Source: Sabethes cyaneus
Taxonomy: Eukaryota; Arthropoda; Insecta; Diptera; Culicidae
DNA: 64,000 nt
Assembly (NCBI RefSeq): GCF_943734655.1
Contig: NC_071353.1
Coordinates: 148,410,043-148,474,042 of the forward strand
Reading direction: 5' to 3'
Part shown: in pieces, positions 12,901 to 27,900 of the stretch
How positions within the stretch are numbered: position 1 is the stretch's first letter
How the letters are laid out: each line of letters begins with the position of its first letter
The notes under the pieces: model-generated
Told to the model about the DNA's origin: nothing
The model's input: the letters and a program-made list of their open reading frames with translations, nothing else
Database searches by the model: none
Program-made: the position numbers and the translations under genes

Positions 12901-15900
12901 TTTGACGTCGACTTGCATCTCGCACATTGAGCAGAAGGTTTAAATCGATATAGTGTATACCGATTTAAAGGCAGCGTTTGACCGAATACTCTTGCGAAAA
13001 CTTTTCCGATTTGACTTGGTGCTTTACAAAATTTTGTGGAGTGGTTGAGCTCCTATACTTATCCGGTCGAACATTACGCGAGCAACAGTCCAATTTCTGG
13101 CTTTCCTCACCATTCACAAACAAATCGGGTGTACCACAAGGCAGCAATATGGGTTCTTTGCTTTTCTCGTTGTATTTTAATGACGGTGACGGGTGTAAGG
13201 TGATTTAAGCAGACGATCTCAAATTGTACGATCAATTGAAGATTGTTGGATATTTTCATAAATTGGTGCCGCAAGAAATGGTTAATCGTTAGTAGTGCAA
13301 AGTGTCAGATTATGACATTTAATCGCAATGGTATTTGAATGCAAAATTGATGTCAACCTTCTTGGCGTCATTTTCGATGACAAAAAAAAGCCTTGGGCTT
13401 AAGCGTCTTTCTACGACTTGACCCTTCTTTATAGACAGACTTCACAGCCGGCTATTAGAGTGAACCTGCCTCCATATCCTGAACGGTGTCGCCTAATTGG
13501 TCTTGACACCGTAGGACGTCGTAGAAAAATTCAGTAAGCTGTATTTCTTGCTAGGTGCTGAATGCACATATTGATTCACCGAACATTCTATCTCTGCTAA
13601 AATTTCGTGCTCCTCAACGTTCTCTCCGCTCTGTTGGGTTACAACCAGAATTGCATCTTTTGGATTTAAGGAACGATTGAATTATTTATTTGACGAAATT
13701 AATGTTTATAAAAGACTACCCACAAATTTGCTAATTTTTTCTTTCAATATTTTTTCACCTAACTCGGGAATTTTCTACAAATCATGGCCATATGTCACAT
13801 GATTCCGGAGTTGCTAAATATTATTTTAAATTTGTTGGAAATATGTTGATTTCTTTTTAACGAATCATCGACTGTGGTAATATTCATCACTTTGCTGAAG
13901 TTACACGCCATGATGCGCGTCATGTGGATCCTGGGGGACACTGGTAGTCCGGAACCGGTTCCAATAGAGGGATATTTCAGTATCAGTATAGGAGATTTTC
14001 TTCTCTGATCCAAGCACGGTACGGATTTCGAAGGAACTTGTTCAGAACATAATATCGGCCTGTTCGCGTTATAGTAGTGTCGCTTATTCAAGTTGAAGGT
14101 AATATACGTACAACACACCTCCCCTCTTTTACGAGAATGGTGTACTGAAACGAAATCATTCCAATAGTTTTCTGTGCCTTTTCGATTCCATGTAACTATG
14201 CCTGTTAGCAACATTTTATTAAATCCCCGGACTTTTCGGGTCATTTGGTGTGATAATTTTGAAAAATTCCCAGTAATAAACTTGAAGCAGCCAATAGATG
14301 GTTTAAAATAATTACAGCTTAAACAGAAGCAAAATAGAACGGTGGTTAGGAGAAATGCTTGAACGCTAATTTACCCAAAACCGATTGAAAATCAACTTAC
14401 TTATGTGTCCAAGTCCTCCGGTCCGGCAGAACGAAGGGATGAAATCAGAGATCTCCTCTGCTGACGATTAACCGCCATGGCTTTTATCTGTCGCCAGGAC
14501 AGGTTCTCGTCTACTCTCCCGGGTATATTGGTCGATGATTTTTAAAACTTTTGCAACATTTACTTTGAATTACCAAGTACACTGGTAACAACAACCAAAC
14601 ACACTACTAGAGGTAATGAACCTGTCTAAGACTCCTGCATACGGCAGATTTATAGAGGTAGGGGAGACTCGGGACAGGTAATCGTAGAGTGATTATTGTA
14701 GTGAGTCAGAGTGGAAGTCTCCGCAGAAATTCGCTCGAAAATACTCATTTCGTTTGAAGAATTATCAGTGTAAAAGCGGATCTGCTTCAGAATCTTATAT
14801 ATGTACATAGTATCTAGTTATCACCTTTGGTGATATTTTTCCAGCTTGCGCGACTTTTGCCATTAATTTTCGGCGCTAATCGACAAAATTCACGCACTAG
14901 ATATACATTTGAACGTTTCGCAGAAACGTTCATTAGAACGGGGATTCAAAGTCCTTCTTTTTTTTCAAATTCTATTTTTCCATCATGTACGTAACTAAAG
15001 GGCGTGGCTTGCCGTTGCACTACTAGCAGGTCGCAAAACTGTTACTGTTTTTGCAACACTTAGAAACGAAAACTAAAAGTGTTTTGTGTTGCATTTCAGG
15101 AATTGAGATGTTAAATGTCCAATATCCAATAAAATGGCAATAATTAAACTAAAGGTTATAAAATTAATGGATTTCACTCTCATATCTAGCTGATAAATGC
15201 AATGGATGCATCGATTTCATACCCGAAAATGTTTAAACGTGATTGGCTGGAAGCTCATGTAAATTCACTAAAATTGTTCAAATTTATGACAAAACTTTCA
15301 TCAGTTAGCTTTAAAAATCGTTTTGTGAATCGATTGATATACAAACCAGCAAAATCCGTAGCGAACTGACTGAGTTATTGTCGTTCAAAATCTATCACTT
15401 TTTCGTGTCACGATTGTTTTCGCAGCATGACACCCTATTAAAGTAAGACGTAGTCCTACGTCAAAAAATTCGAAGAATCCTGGGATTCCTCGGGCAGGAA
15501 TTGTGTAGAGAAGTTCTGCGTAAGATTCGTACAGAATGCCTTGTTGAGAATCCAACAGAAGAAACTCTAACTCGGTAAAGGAATGATGGTAAAGCTCATG
15601 AAATAGGAATCCTCGGAATCCTGCAAGCAGGAAGGAATCCTAATGTGTTAATTAGGGTGGTGATTCTAAGCAATAGTTGCTTTAATGGCTCTGATAGTCG
15701 CATGTGTTTGCACGCTGTGCCAGGCAGGTACTCACGTAATTCTTTGGCAAGCGTGTGCGCTGCAAAATTGACCAATGTCCAAATGTAAAGCGGCAACGCA
15801 TATTCAAGATAAAGTTGGAATACATACAGTACACCTCCCCCCTCTTTCAAAAGAATGATGCAGTGAAACGAAATCATTCCAATAGCTTTCTGTGCCTTTT

Positions 15901-18900
15901 CAAGTTTTTTTTCTTTCGTAATTTGGGCTTTCTTTAACCTCGAACGAGGTACCGGCAAGTTAGCCTCGAGGTACGATGCTGGTCTAACAAGTCAGTTGTC
16001 ATTATATTCAAATCTCGGCTGGATGGTGCTGCTAGAGAGTTAGTAGGATCATTGCACTAGCTCCGTAATTGTCCTGTACTCTAACAACCGGTTGCGAAAT
16101 CTGTCGATAATGAAGGTTAAAGTTTTGATGATGTTAATATTTTTTGAAATGATGGTTCTACAATTGGAGGGACGGTAGGGGATAGTAATGATTTTTTTGG
16201 GGAAATGGAGAGGAAAGAGCGGAAAGTAAGGGGGGATAATACACGCTGACAGACGAACAACGTCACACGCAGTACCTTGCAAGTCGTAAGAGCCTGCATA
16301 GTGTCGTCGTTCTGAAAGTAAAAACAAGTTAGATTAAAACTTCTCGGTCGATGGTTTCTACAATAGACGGAGGAAGAGGCACAATTTGTGTCTAAATTTG
16401 TGTCTAAAAATAACCCAGCCAGATAAGTCACTACATCAATAAGGGGGGTTGCGTAGTCTCCTTTTGTCCAGCACCTCTATGGTTCAAAGATACACGGGTA
16501 CCAGCGAGCCACACGTCCTGGCGGGTGTTGTGGGTTCAAATCCGGTTATAGCTGATCTCTGATTATAGCTTGGTTCGACCCATGCAGCTTCCAGCATTGG
16601 ACAACAGGTAGGAGTCACAACGACAACTTGTTAAGCGTAGTTACCTATTACCACCCCCCCCCCCGCCATTCCTTTCCACTCTTTCCCCTCCATTCCACCA
16701 AAAAAAATTCATTACTTTCCCCCCGTCCCTCCATCAATTGTAGAACCCGAACCCGGTAACACTCGCGTAACACGGTAACAATGCTATACCGGTTTTACCG
16801 GTATTACCGGGCTATTTTCCAATACCGAATTACCGGTTTTTCCAAGATCAAAAACCGGTATTTTCGGTATTTTTTGCATGATCAAATAACAACTCAAGAA
16901 ACCTGAACCGCTGGAAAAACGTTAGGGCATAGGCATAGGGTAAACTTAATTTCATGATTGAAGGTTCTACAAACAATAACTCAACTGTGTAGTTCTTCCA
17001 AAGGTAAAACCGCTGTCGGTATAGTCCCGGAGTGCCTCATGCTTTTTAAGCAGTCGTCTTCATTCAACTTGTTCCACTCCATGGGCTACTCGTCGCCAAT
17101 TTCCCAGTCATCTCAGAAGTCACAAAATGCTATCGACCTGATCGTGCCGTCTTGCGCGTTGAGTTCCCCTGTTCCTCGTGCCGATAGGGTCGTTGAAGAG
17201 TTGTCGTTACACAGTCGTCCGGTGTTCTACGACGTGTCCAGCCCACCATAGCCTACCGACTTTCGCCAGCTGTACGATGGGAATCTCTCCGAGCAGTACG
17301 CCACTGTTGGCAGGGCAGGGCAAATCAATTCTTTGGGCTTCAATCATCGCTTCGAATGTTTCTGTCCGATCGGAGAAGCAAGGATACGCTTTACTTAAGC
17401 GCTAGGAATTGTTCTTTTTTCCTCTGTGGACACCAGTGGTTGGAGAATTCACGAAAATATTAACATTTGAATCGATGAACACCCCTCATGAACATACACT
17501 ATTCACTTCTGCTACCGATGATGCTTTTATCGGCATTTGACTTTATCACGAGTATAACTCATCATGAACATCGCAAGTTCGTTCAAAAATTGAATGTTCA
17601 ACTTTGAACGCAGCTGATTTAATGGATATACTATACCCGGGAATGCCAGAAAGTGTCCTAAATAGTATTATTGTGAATAGAGAATAGTTTAAACTAGTCT
17701 TAGTGGCGTTTGAAGCAACAGAACGTTTTATATCGCACTATTGCGTTGTATACGCTATTCGTATATTCAGCGATGCTATGAAGCGTGAATGTATGCGGCT
17801 CATTCGATGTGGCGAATTGAACCATTCATTTTGGTCAATATTCGTGATAAAATTGCTTGCCGATGCTTGGTGTATATATTCAATTTGCGAATTCTCCAAC
17901 CTCTGGTGGACACCGAATGAAGATTGTCTGCCTCCGAAAGTTTTTCATTGAAATTTGTTCTCGTTTTAAAGATGACACATAAATTCTCTTCGCATAGTTC
18001 AATATTATTTTTTTAAAGAACCAGTCTACAGTATTTTTTAAAGAACTGGAGACAGAAATTGATTACCATTGATTATGGAAGGATCTTCTTCAAATCATAT
18101 AATTTTTGAATGTAGTTTTCAAGAGTTAACTTTTACCGGTTTTACCGGTATTGCATCAATCAATACCGAAAACCGGTTTTCAAAATACCCCCCGGTATTG
18201 ACATCTCTACCTGCAGCCATCTCGCCATGAATCATCTAGTGTTACAATTGATAGTTTATGGTGATCTTGTTATTGACTAATGTTTTATGGAAGAGTCTAA
18301 AATTTCTCGAGTTCGATTAGTTTTAAGTTACGCAAAAATTTCTGTTTTATTTGTATAAGAGTTTTTATCCCCCTAGCACAGGGGTGAGGCGTATACAGGG
18401 TGTCGATTACCTGGAAAATCAGGGAAAACCTGGAAATGTCTGGAAAATTCGTTTCAACCTGGAAAAGTCAGGGAATGTCAGGGAATTTCATTTGAGGTCA
18501 GGGATTTTTAGCACGGAAAGAAAATTCACCAGAAAAGCTATGACTTCGCAAGGATAACATTCATTTCAAGTAGCAGGCACATTTTTATTTAATACCTCCG
18601 CATGGCCCAAATGAAATGGAAGATGGCACGTTATTTTTACTCACGTGCAACCAATCTGTTGTGTTCAAATTTCACAGCATTTCGAAATTTAGAATTTCAC
18701 GAATTCACGGTATAAACCACGTTTCTCAGTAACGGTTTAATCGATTTTTGTTTTTATAGGAAGAGCTCACTACCTGATTGACCATCATCAGTATTTTCTG
18801 GATTCTTCAATATTGATCGGAGCTTAAAAATTTGTTTATTTTGTATGGAAAGTGACATAAAAGTCCGTACTAGGCTGGTGGATGTTGACACGCAAAACGC

Positions 18901-21900
18901 ATATTTTTAGTCTGTGCAGGAATATGTTGCAAAAATACTTTTTCTGCGGACAATTTAACAAGATTCTTAAAACACTCTTTTTTGCTTCAACAATAAGTAT
19001 TCATTGGAAATTTGGCATCTAGATAATTTAGGACTTTAATTTTTATTCTGATAACGATCACTAGTGATAACCTACGGTTAATTCGTTTCCGGGGGATAAA
19101 CCATTTCAGCCTCAAAATCTTGATTTAGTCAAACAAATCAGTCATATGTTTGAAACTCGACTGGTCTATAGAATCGCAAGCCCGAAGTTGTCCTGAATAT
19201 TAAAAGCTAGCTGCAAGTACATCGAATAAAAACAGAATAATAGAACGAAGCTGCGTTGCTCAATCCATCGTCGCATAAAAAGATGAATTCGAATTGAAAA
19301 GGAAAAATTAATTCATTAGGAATTGTAATTAGAGAGTTAACAACCAATTTAATCTAATAAATACTTTAAAAACTACAAGGTATACAGCCCTAAGGTTATA
19401 CGAAAGGGTGACGTAGGACTATATCAGATCATCAGATCAAAGACTAATGTAAACTGCATTTCTGGCATAGGCATGTTTATAAGAATCTGTGAGTTCCATT
19501 GTTTAGGTAAATGTTTAAAAGAGAAGAGCGTATTATTCAAATTCAATTCTTCATTTAATGCAATGGTGGCTTTGAAAATACATGGACGGGAGTTCATAAG
19601 TACAATGCCTGCAACCTTTGAGACATAGCAAATTTCTTTTAAAAATCACTTGTGTGCATCATAAAGGTTGAAATGGAAATGAATTATCCCCCTACCACAG
19701 GGGTGAGGGGTCTCAAAGCATCATAAAATAAATAAATTCATGCCTCCCAAAAAACTCCACAAGCCAAAATTTGTGCCATTTGCTTGATTAGTTCTCGAGT
19801 TATGAAGAAATTTGTATTTCGTTTGTGTGAGAGCCCCCCTTCTTAAAAGAAGAAGGAGTCTCAGTACACCATAGAAAAACATCTTACCTCCAAAAACCCC
19901 CACAGGCCAATTTTGGTTCTTTTTGCTCGAATAGTTCTCGAGTTATGAGCAAATTTGAATATTATTTGTATGGGTGCCTTCCCTCCTAAAGAGGGGAGGG
20001 GTCTTAATTTACCATAGAAAAAAATTCTTTCTTTCTGAAACCCCTACATTCCAAATTTGGTTCCATTTGCTTGATTAGTTCTAGAGTTTTGAGAAAATTT
20101 GCGTTTCATTTGTATAGAAGCCCCCCTCTTACGCCCACCTTAAAATTGCTCTCTTACGCCCCTAAAAATTGCTGGTCATTTTATCTATCCAACGACATAT
20201 AAATTGTTCAGTTTCGTTCAGTAGTTTAGTAGTTATTAGCATTCGAAATCTTTCATTAAAACGTTACACTTCTATTTTCGTTTTCACAAAGTACTACCCA
20301 GTCCCAGTATAGTAAACAAAGACGTAGTCCTACGTCAAAAGAGAAATTAACGAGATATTCTACATCTGGATTTTTTCGAATTACACCTGGAAAAACCTGG
20401 AAAAGTCGGGGAATTTTATTTTCGCAAGATAATTGAAACCATGGTCTATAACCATAAAAAAAATTCCTGTCTCCAAAACCCTCCACATGCAAAATTTGGT
20501 TCCATTTGGTTGATTAGTTCTCTAGTTATGAGGAAATTTGTATTTCATTTGTATGGGAGCCCCCCCTCCTAAACAGGTAAGGGGTCTCAATTCATCATAG
20601 AAAAAATTCATGTCTCGAAAAACACCCACATGCCAAATATGGTTCCATTTGATTAATTAGTTTTCGAGTTATAAGGAAATTTGTATTTCATTTGTATAGG
20701 AGCCCCCCTCCTAAAGTGGGGAGAGGTTTCAATTCACCACAGAAAAAAATCATGCCTCCAAAAACACCCACATGCCAAATTTGGTTCCATTTGTTTAATT
20801 AGTTCTCGAGTTATGAGGAAATTTGCATTTCATTTGTATGGGAGCCCCCCCCCCCCCCCCCCTCTTAGTGGGAGAGGGGTCTCTAACCATCATAAGAACC
20901 TTCCCTGGCCCTAAAAACCTCAACATGCAAATTTTCACGCTGATTGGTTCAGTAGTTTTCGATTCTATAAGGAACATCCCGACAGACAGACAGAAATCCA
21001 TTTTTATAGGTATAGGTTATTATTTGTAGAAGCACCAGGTATGAAATAGTCAAATTTCTCAATTTCCTTTTCATGTCTAATGCTTTACGCAGATTTTTTT
21101 CACTTCAGATATATTACAAAGTTGAAATAATATTTTTTTGGAACTCTTTGAAAACTGATAACTCTTGAACGCTTAGTTAGATTGTTATGATATTGATATC
21201 AAAATGTCAACAAAGCACAATTTATTATTAACTAGCTGACCCGACAAACTTCGTATTGCCACAAGTTAACCTGTGTTGTACATAAATCATGAATCTCGGA
21301 TGATCTTTGTCACAATCTCGAGTTTTGAAAGCCCCCCAGTGGGCGGCGCTTCCGACGGCGGGTCACCGGCAACACTCGCGACCGTCTCGTCCTGAATGAT
21401 CTAGTGTTACTATAGATAGTTTTTGTGGTCTTGTATTGACTAATGTTTTATGGAAGACTCTAGAATTTCTCGAGTTCGATTAGTTTTTGAGTTTCGCAAA
21501 AATTTCGGTTTTATTTGTATGAGAGTCCATATCCCCCTACCACAGGGCTGAGAGGTCTCTAACTATCGTAAAATAAATTCAAGACTCCAAAATCTCCCAC
21601 ATGCCAAATTTGGTTCCATTTGCTTGATTAGTTCTCAAGTTATAAGGAAATTTGAATTTCATTTGTATGGGAGCTCCTCTCTTAAAAGGGGAAGGGGTCG
21701 TAATTCACCATAGAAAAAATTTCTGCCATCTAAAACTCCCACATGCCAAATTTGGTTCCATTTGATTGATTAGTTCTCGAGATAAAAGGAAATTTGCATT
21801 TCATTTGTATGGAAGCCCACCCTCTTAAAGGGGAGATGGGCCATAACACGCTTTCTAAAGAAGAGAGGGATCTCAATTCACCATAGAAAAAAATCTTGCG

Positions 21901-24900
21901 TCCAAAGCCACTTACATGTCAAATTTGGTTCCATTTGCTTGATTAGTTCTCGAGTTATGAGGAAATTTGTTTTTAATTTGTTTAGGAGCCCCCCCCCTCT
22001 TAAAGTGGGGAAATCCATAGAAAATATACCATAGAAAATATTCTTGCCTACAAAAACACCCACATGATAAATTTCGTTCTATTTGCTTGATTAGTTCTAG
22101 AGTTATGAGGAAATTTGTATTTCGTTTGTATGAGAGCCCCCCCTCTTAAAAAGGTAAGGGGTCCTAATTCATCATAGAAAAAATGGTTGCCTCCAAAAAC
22201 ACCCACATGCCAAATATGGTTCCATTTGCTTGATTAGTTCTCGAATTATGAGGAAATTTGTATTTCATTTGTGTAGAAGCACCCCCTCTTAAAGTTGGGA
22301 GGGGTCCTAGTTCACCATAGAAAATATTTTTGCCTCCAGAAACCTCCACATGCCAAATTTGGTTCTATTTGCTTGATTAGTTCTCGAGTCATGAGGAAAT
22401 TTGAATTTCATTTGTATAGGAGCCCCCTCCTAAAGTGGGTAGGGGTCCCAATTCATCATAGAAAAAAATTTTGTCTCCAAAAACACCCACGTGCCAAATT
22501 TGGTTCCATTTGCTTGATTAGTTCTCGAGTTATGAGGAAATTTGTATTTCGTTTGTATAGGAGCCCCCCTCTTAAAGTGGGGAGGGGTTCTAATTCACCA
22601 TAGAAAATATTCATGCTCTAGAAAACTTTCACATGCCAAATTTGGTTTCATTTGCTTGATTAGCTCTCGAGTTATGAGGAAATTTGTATTTCATTTGTAT
22701 AGGAGCCCCCCCTTCTAAAGTGAGGAGGGGTCCCAGTTCATCATAGAAAAAATTTTTGTCTCCAAAAACACCCACGTGTCAAATTTGGTTCCATTTGCTT
22801 GATTAGTTCTCGAGTTATGAGGAAATTTGTATTTCGTTTGTATAGGAGCCCCCCCTCTTAAAGTGGGGAGGGGTTCAAATTCACCATAGAAAATATTCAT
22901 GCCCTAGAAAACTTTCACATGCCAAATTTGGTTCCATTTACTTGATTAATTCCCGAGTTATGAGGAAATTTGCATTTCATTTGTATAGGAGCCCCCCTTT
23001 CTAAAGTGGGGAGGGGTCCCAATTCATCATAGAAAAAAATTTTGTCTCCAAAAACACCCACGTGCCAAATTTTGTTCCATTTGCTTGATTAGTTCTCGAG
23101 TTATGAGGAAATTTGTTGAAGCCCCCTCTTTTAAAGAGGAGAGGTGTTATAATTCCCCTTATAAAGAGGGGAGGGGTCTCAATTTACCATAGAATAAATT
23201 CTTGTCACCGAAAACACCCACATGCCAAATTTTGTTCTGTTTGCTTGATTAGTTGTCGAGTTATGAAGAAATTTGTTTTTCATTTGTATGGGAGCCCCCC
23301 CTCTTGGTGGGGGAAGGGGTTTCTAACCATCACTAAAACCTTTCCTGGCCCCAAAAAACCTCTACGGACAGACAGACAGACAGACAGACAGACAGAAATC
23401 CTTCTTTATAGGTATAGATAAATAAAATAGTAGCACTGTTCGTCCTATTAACGCAGCTCAACTTGAAATTCATACAAAGATCTCTGGTTTAAGCATTCAC
23501 GGACCTTTTGGTAGCTGCATTCGTAGCCACTGTTTATTATTCCGACAAATACGCATTTCATGTGCTTCACCAGTGTGTCAGATTATAAAAATTCATATCT
23601 CAAGATCCAAGTGTCGTAAAACATACATTTATCGATAAAAAATGTGAGTAAATTTTCTCAGCAATCCAGGAAAAATGTTGTTAGAAAAAAGTCCTCATCA
23701 TTTGGTGGTAAAAATTTCACGCTACCATTTGGTTTGTTTCTAAATTATTGCCAAAAACATGATTGAAATATAAATTCTAGTGGAACACCTGTGAATGTTG
23801 AGTAGATTTTATTGGAATGACTTTAATGACTTTATTGAGTAGGGATGAAAGTTAGAAGGTATGAAATTAACACCCCTGTTCACAGGTAGTTGAATGGCAT
23901 CGCCTACTGCTTTTACCTTTATTATGTGATATTACTTACCATCACTTTCTGAAATCAAAATCTATTATTATCACGGCGACGGTGACGACGAGCAGGACTA
24001 TGTAACGACGTAGAACAATACGACCGTGTCGACAATCTATGCTACATTGTATGTATCGTCGTGCAGTTAGAGCCTATTATTGTACGCCTCAGTGTAGCAA
24101 AGACTAAGAATCAAAACTACATTGAGCTGAAAAGTTACTTCACTTTAATTACTTTAATCACTTTACTGTATCGAAGAACATGCTTGCTTGGATAAAAGTT
24201 TTAAGCAATTAACAGTTCAAGTTAAGCGTTTATTCAAGAACCACTCTACACACTTGCCCCATAGCACCAGAGTTGATAAAAATTTGTAATCGCGTAGCGT
24301 ACTAATCAGTACGTACGGGCATGGAAGCAGCAGCAGCAGCAGCACCAAAAAAAAAGAATAAATGCTATGCTTTGCATATTGAAGAGGCGAACAAAAAAAT
24401 ATGGACACATTCTTTAACTGGCAGAATTGCATGAAATGCGATGTAGCTTCTTAAATGAAGACCCAAACACGTCCGTCCGTCCGTCCGTCCGTCCTCCCAC
24501 CGCCACCAGTCAGTCAGTACCTTAACATGGACAACGGGACTGATGACTAATGTTTCTTTGCAATTGCCTCGCTTTTATGTAAATTACTTCCATAAACAAC
24601 ACGCAGAGACGATAGAGGGGGCGACGTAGACGAAAACAACGAATAAAACAGTGTGGCGACGACGGTGCTGCTGATGGGCGGGCGGTTTCTCCGGCCCGCA
24701 AAGAAGCCCCTTTTCTTCGGACTCTCTTCCCATGTTTGGTTCTGCTGAATAGTAAAACAAAAAAAAAAACATTTTAAATTTTACGTTTTTCCTCCACCAC
24801 ACCCGAACGAACGAACGAATGGGAGCGACCCATCAACCCATGGTCGGTCCCATGGTTGTTTCCATCAACAAAAACTAGTGCCAGCCAGGAGGCACTGAAA

Positions 24901-27900
24901 CGTGAAGAATTTGCGGTAAACTTTCAACCATAACCGAAGCAAGATATTAGAATGATCATAGAGACTGGAGTTTTCTTCCCAGAAACGACGACGTGCGACA
25001 AACTGTCAGTCAAAAGACTTTTCAGGGGTTTTTTTTTTCACAAACATCACAGGACGAATTTAACTAGATTACCTTCTCCTAGCATTCTTTTTTTCTCGGG
25101 CAAATGGTGACTAATTCAATTTTATGCTCGTCACCCTGTTTAAGAGATGGTGTTCTGAAAGGGAATTATACATGCACCGGTCGCCATGAACTGAACCGTT
25201 CTACGAACGGAAAGTACTTAGTGCCGATTCACTTTGAAGCGCACCCAGCAGAGCAGAGCTCTGCTCTATATGAGTACACTTTACAGGTTTTAGCAACACC
25301 CCAGTATGTAGTACGATGAGAAGGTAGAGAAAGGATTGAATTTCTGTTGGTTTTCCTCCTGCTGCTCACTGTTATATGCAATCCCTTTTTTTTTTTTTAA
25401 TTCTCATTGCTTCCTGTTGGTGGTGGTAGTCAGCCCGGCTTTAATGTTCTTTAATGAGAGCTTCCAACAGGGACTAACCTCTTACTCGACCCGAATCGGA
25501 TTGAAAGTTTTGTGTTTTGTACCAACCAACCAACCCAACCAATAATGAATGAATGAATGATGCACAAAAACACAGATTGTTGATAGCAAAACAAAATAAA
25601 TTGTAACCACCAACCATCATAATGTTCGGTTGTTGTACACAGCAGCGCTACTAAACGAGCCCCGCAAGTCTTGCCACAAAGCACCTTCACGCTAATTGAA
25701 CATTCACGCACGGGGATTTAACCTGTGTGTTGTTGTTGTTTAGTCAATATTTATGTAGTACATTCCGATGAAGTTTGTTCGGGCGGGCGGCTCGGCTCGG
25801 TTCTTCAACAAGCTTCGCGCGAGGTAAAAACGCGGCGGTAATACACTTTTCTGATGTATTTTGATTATGGTGTAATTATTCTGTTGTTAACGATGTCATA
25901 AAACAAGTGGCATTAGGTTAGCCAAAAAAAACAATGATATCCAAGCAAATTTCAAACTTAGTTGACGAAGTTATTGTTCTCTGCTTACACTGAGAGAGGA
26001 GTGTTGTGCATTAACATTTACAGTATAATTTTTTCCTCACTTCATCAAGTCATTTTTTGTGACGATCATAAAGAGCCCATAATTAATTAATCCCGCGCAA
26101 AAGCGCAAGAGCAAACGCTGGCCGTTCCCGTGAGTTCCAAGATCGAAAACTACCGAATTGCAGGCGAATTCGGTGGTTTGACATCTTCTGGTTCAAAAAC
26201 AAAATTTTTATCTTTGTACAAGTCGAATACTGGTCGCATTTAGGCATTTATAGTATCTCCAGTGCGAGACCAGACGTGAAGGGGAAAGGACGGAAATTAG
26301 ATATGGAGAGGGTCATTGAAACAACACTTACTTTACTTCAATAGGTTCGTAACTCGTTCCTTTTTACCAAACTGGGAGTTACACCGGTTGAACTAAGCTA
26401 TAATTGGAGCCAATTATAACCGGATTCGAACCTAACTTTTCTCCCAGTCCCTCTAATGCCGGTATTGCTTCAGTGATCTCTTAGCACAATGATGCTATTG
26501 CCAACGCACATGTCTAAAGGAGGAAGCTAAGCTGACGACCAAAATTGCTCGCAAAGCCAAGTTAATGGAAACTTCAGTGTCATCGCTACGCTTTTCTTAA
26601 GCGAATCAGTCCTTTTTCAAGGTTACCAATACTAGTAATTGAAGGTGGATTAAGTTTTCTACGCTGGCATTATAATAATTTTTGTTTTACACTTTATCTG
26701 CTTCGTTTTTCTCTATGCCGTTTGCCCTTTGCCCTGTGCAGTTTAGATTCTGTTTTTACTATTTTTCCTCTTTTTCTTTGCGTTTTTTCCTAATTTTATG
26801 CTTCCGATTATCTCTTTTTTGCTTTGTTTTATCTCTTTATGCTACCATTTGCTTCTTATTCGTTTTTCTTATTTTTCTTTGCTATCTTACTTATTTTTCA
26901 GTTCTTGTTTTACATATGTTATGTTAAGCGGATATAAAGAAGAAATTAGACGATGCTTAATGATTCTGTATGGCATTTAATTAAAATGGTTCGGTGCGAC
27001 CATTGATAAGAAAAACGTTTCGGTACGATCATTGTTCAATGAAGTATATGGTTCGGTACGACCATAGATGCATGAAATGGTTCGGTACAATCATTGGTGA
27101 ATTAAATGATTCTGCATAGCATTTGATTAAAATGGTTCGGTACGTTATTTACCATTGGTAAATAAAATGTTTCTGCATGGCACAGACCGCTCAATTAGCT
27201 TCGAGGTACGATGCTGGTCTAGCAAGCGTCGTGTGTTCGAATCGAATGCTAGGCGGTGCTGCTAGATATTCAGCAGAATTTTTGCACTGGCCCGCGAAGT
27301 CTGTCGATAAAGAAGGGTCAAGTCTTAGAAAGACGTTTTTGTATGGCACAGAATTTAATGGTCCGGTTTGACACTAGACAAATAAAATGTCTTGTTTTGG
27401 TACGTTTATTGTTGAATAGAGTAAATGATGATAGCCGAATAAAACGTAATCGTAATCAGCAAAGTTTAATATTTCACCGATCGAAATCAATTAGAAAACA
27501 TACAAAAAAAGCGCGATAACTAACCCGGGGCAAGTGGGAGCTAAAAAATGCAAAGTTAGGGTTTATTCAACTGTGTAATCTACATTTATTCTAAAAAACC
27601 TAAAAATAAAAATAAGAAAACTTATCCAATTTAATTCTACTATGTGTATTTTATTCAATGACAGATACGTATTTCGCCTACGACTTGCAGGCTTCCTCAG
27701 TGTCTGTTTTCGAACTTCGAAGTTCGAAAACAGACACTGAGGAAGCCTGCAAGTCGTAGGCGAAATACGTATCTGTCATTGAATAAAATACACATAGTAG
27801 AATTAAATTGGATAAGTTTTCTTATTTTTATTTTTAGGTTTCGTATTCTACTAAGACGCTCCAAAAACTTCAGTCTACATTTATTGTTTAAAATTGTTGC

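Larger units (their letters stand above)
27596..27841. repeat. Perfect 246-bp palindrome without spacer
   Basis: The two 123-base arms are exact reverse complements, meeting between 27718 and 27719 in GAACTTC|GAAGTTC. I compared the arms base by base and found no mismatch. Each arm carries the hammerhead-like segment described at 27660-27704 and 27733-27777. A related but single arm is at 38800-38900. This looks like two head-to-head copies of one element end. Confidence 0.9.

Noticed and set aside
15596..15958. 120-residue minus-strand frame possibly a gene
   Set aside because: It is inside a dispersed repeat shared with 14040-14190 and shows no recognisable domain.
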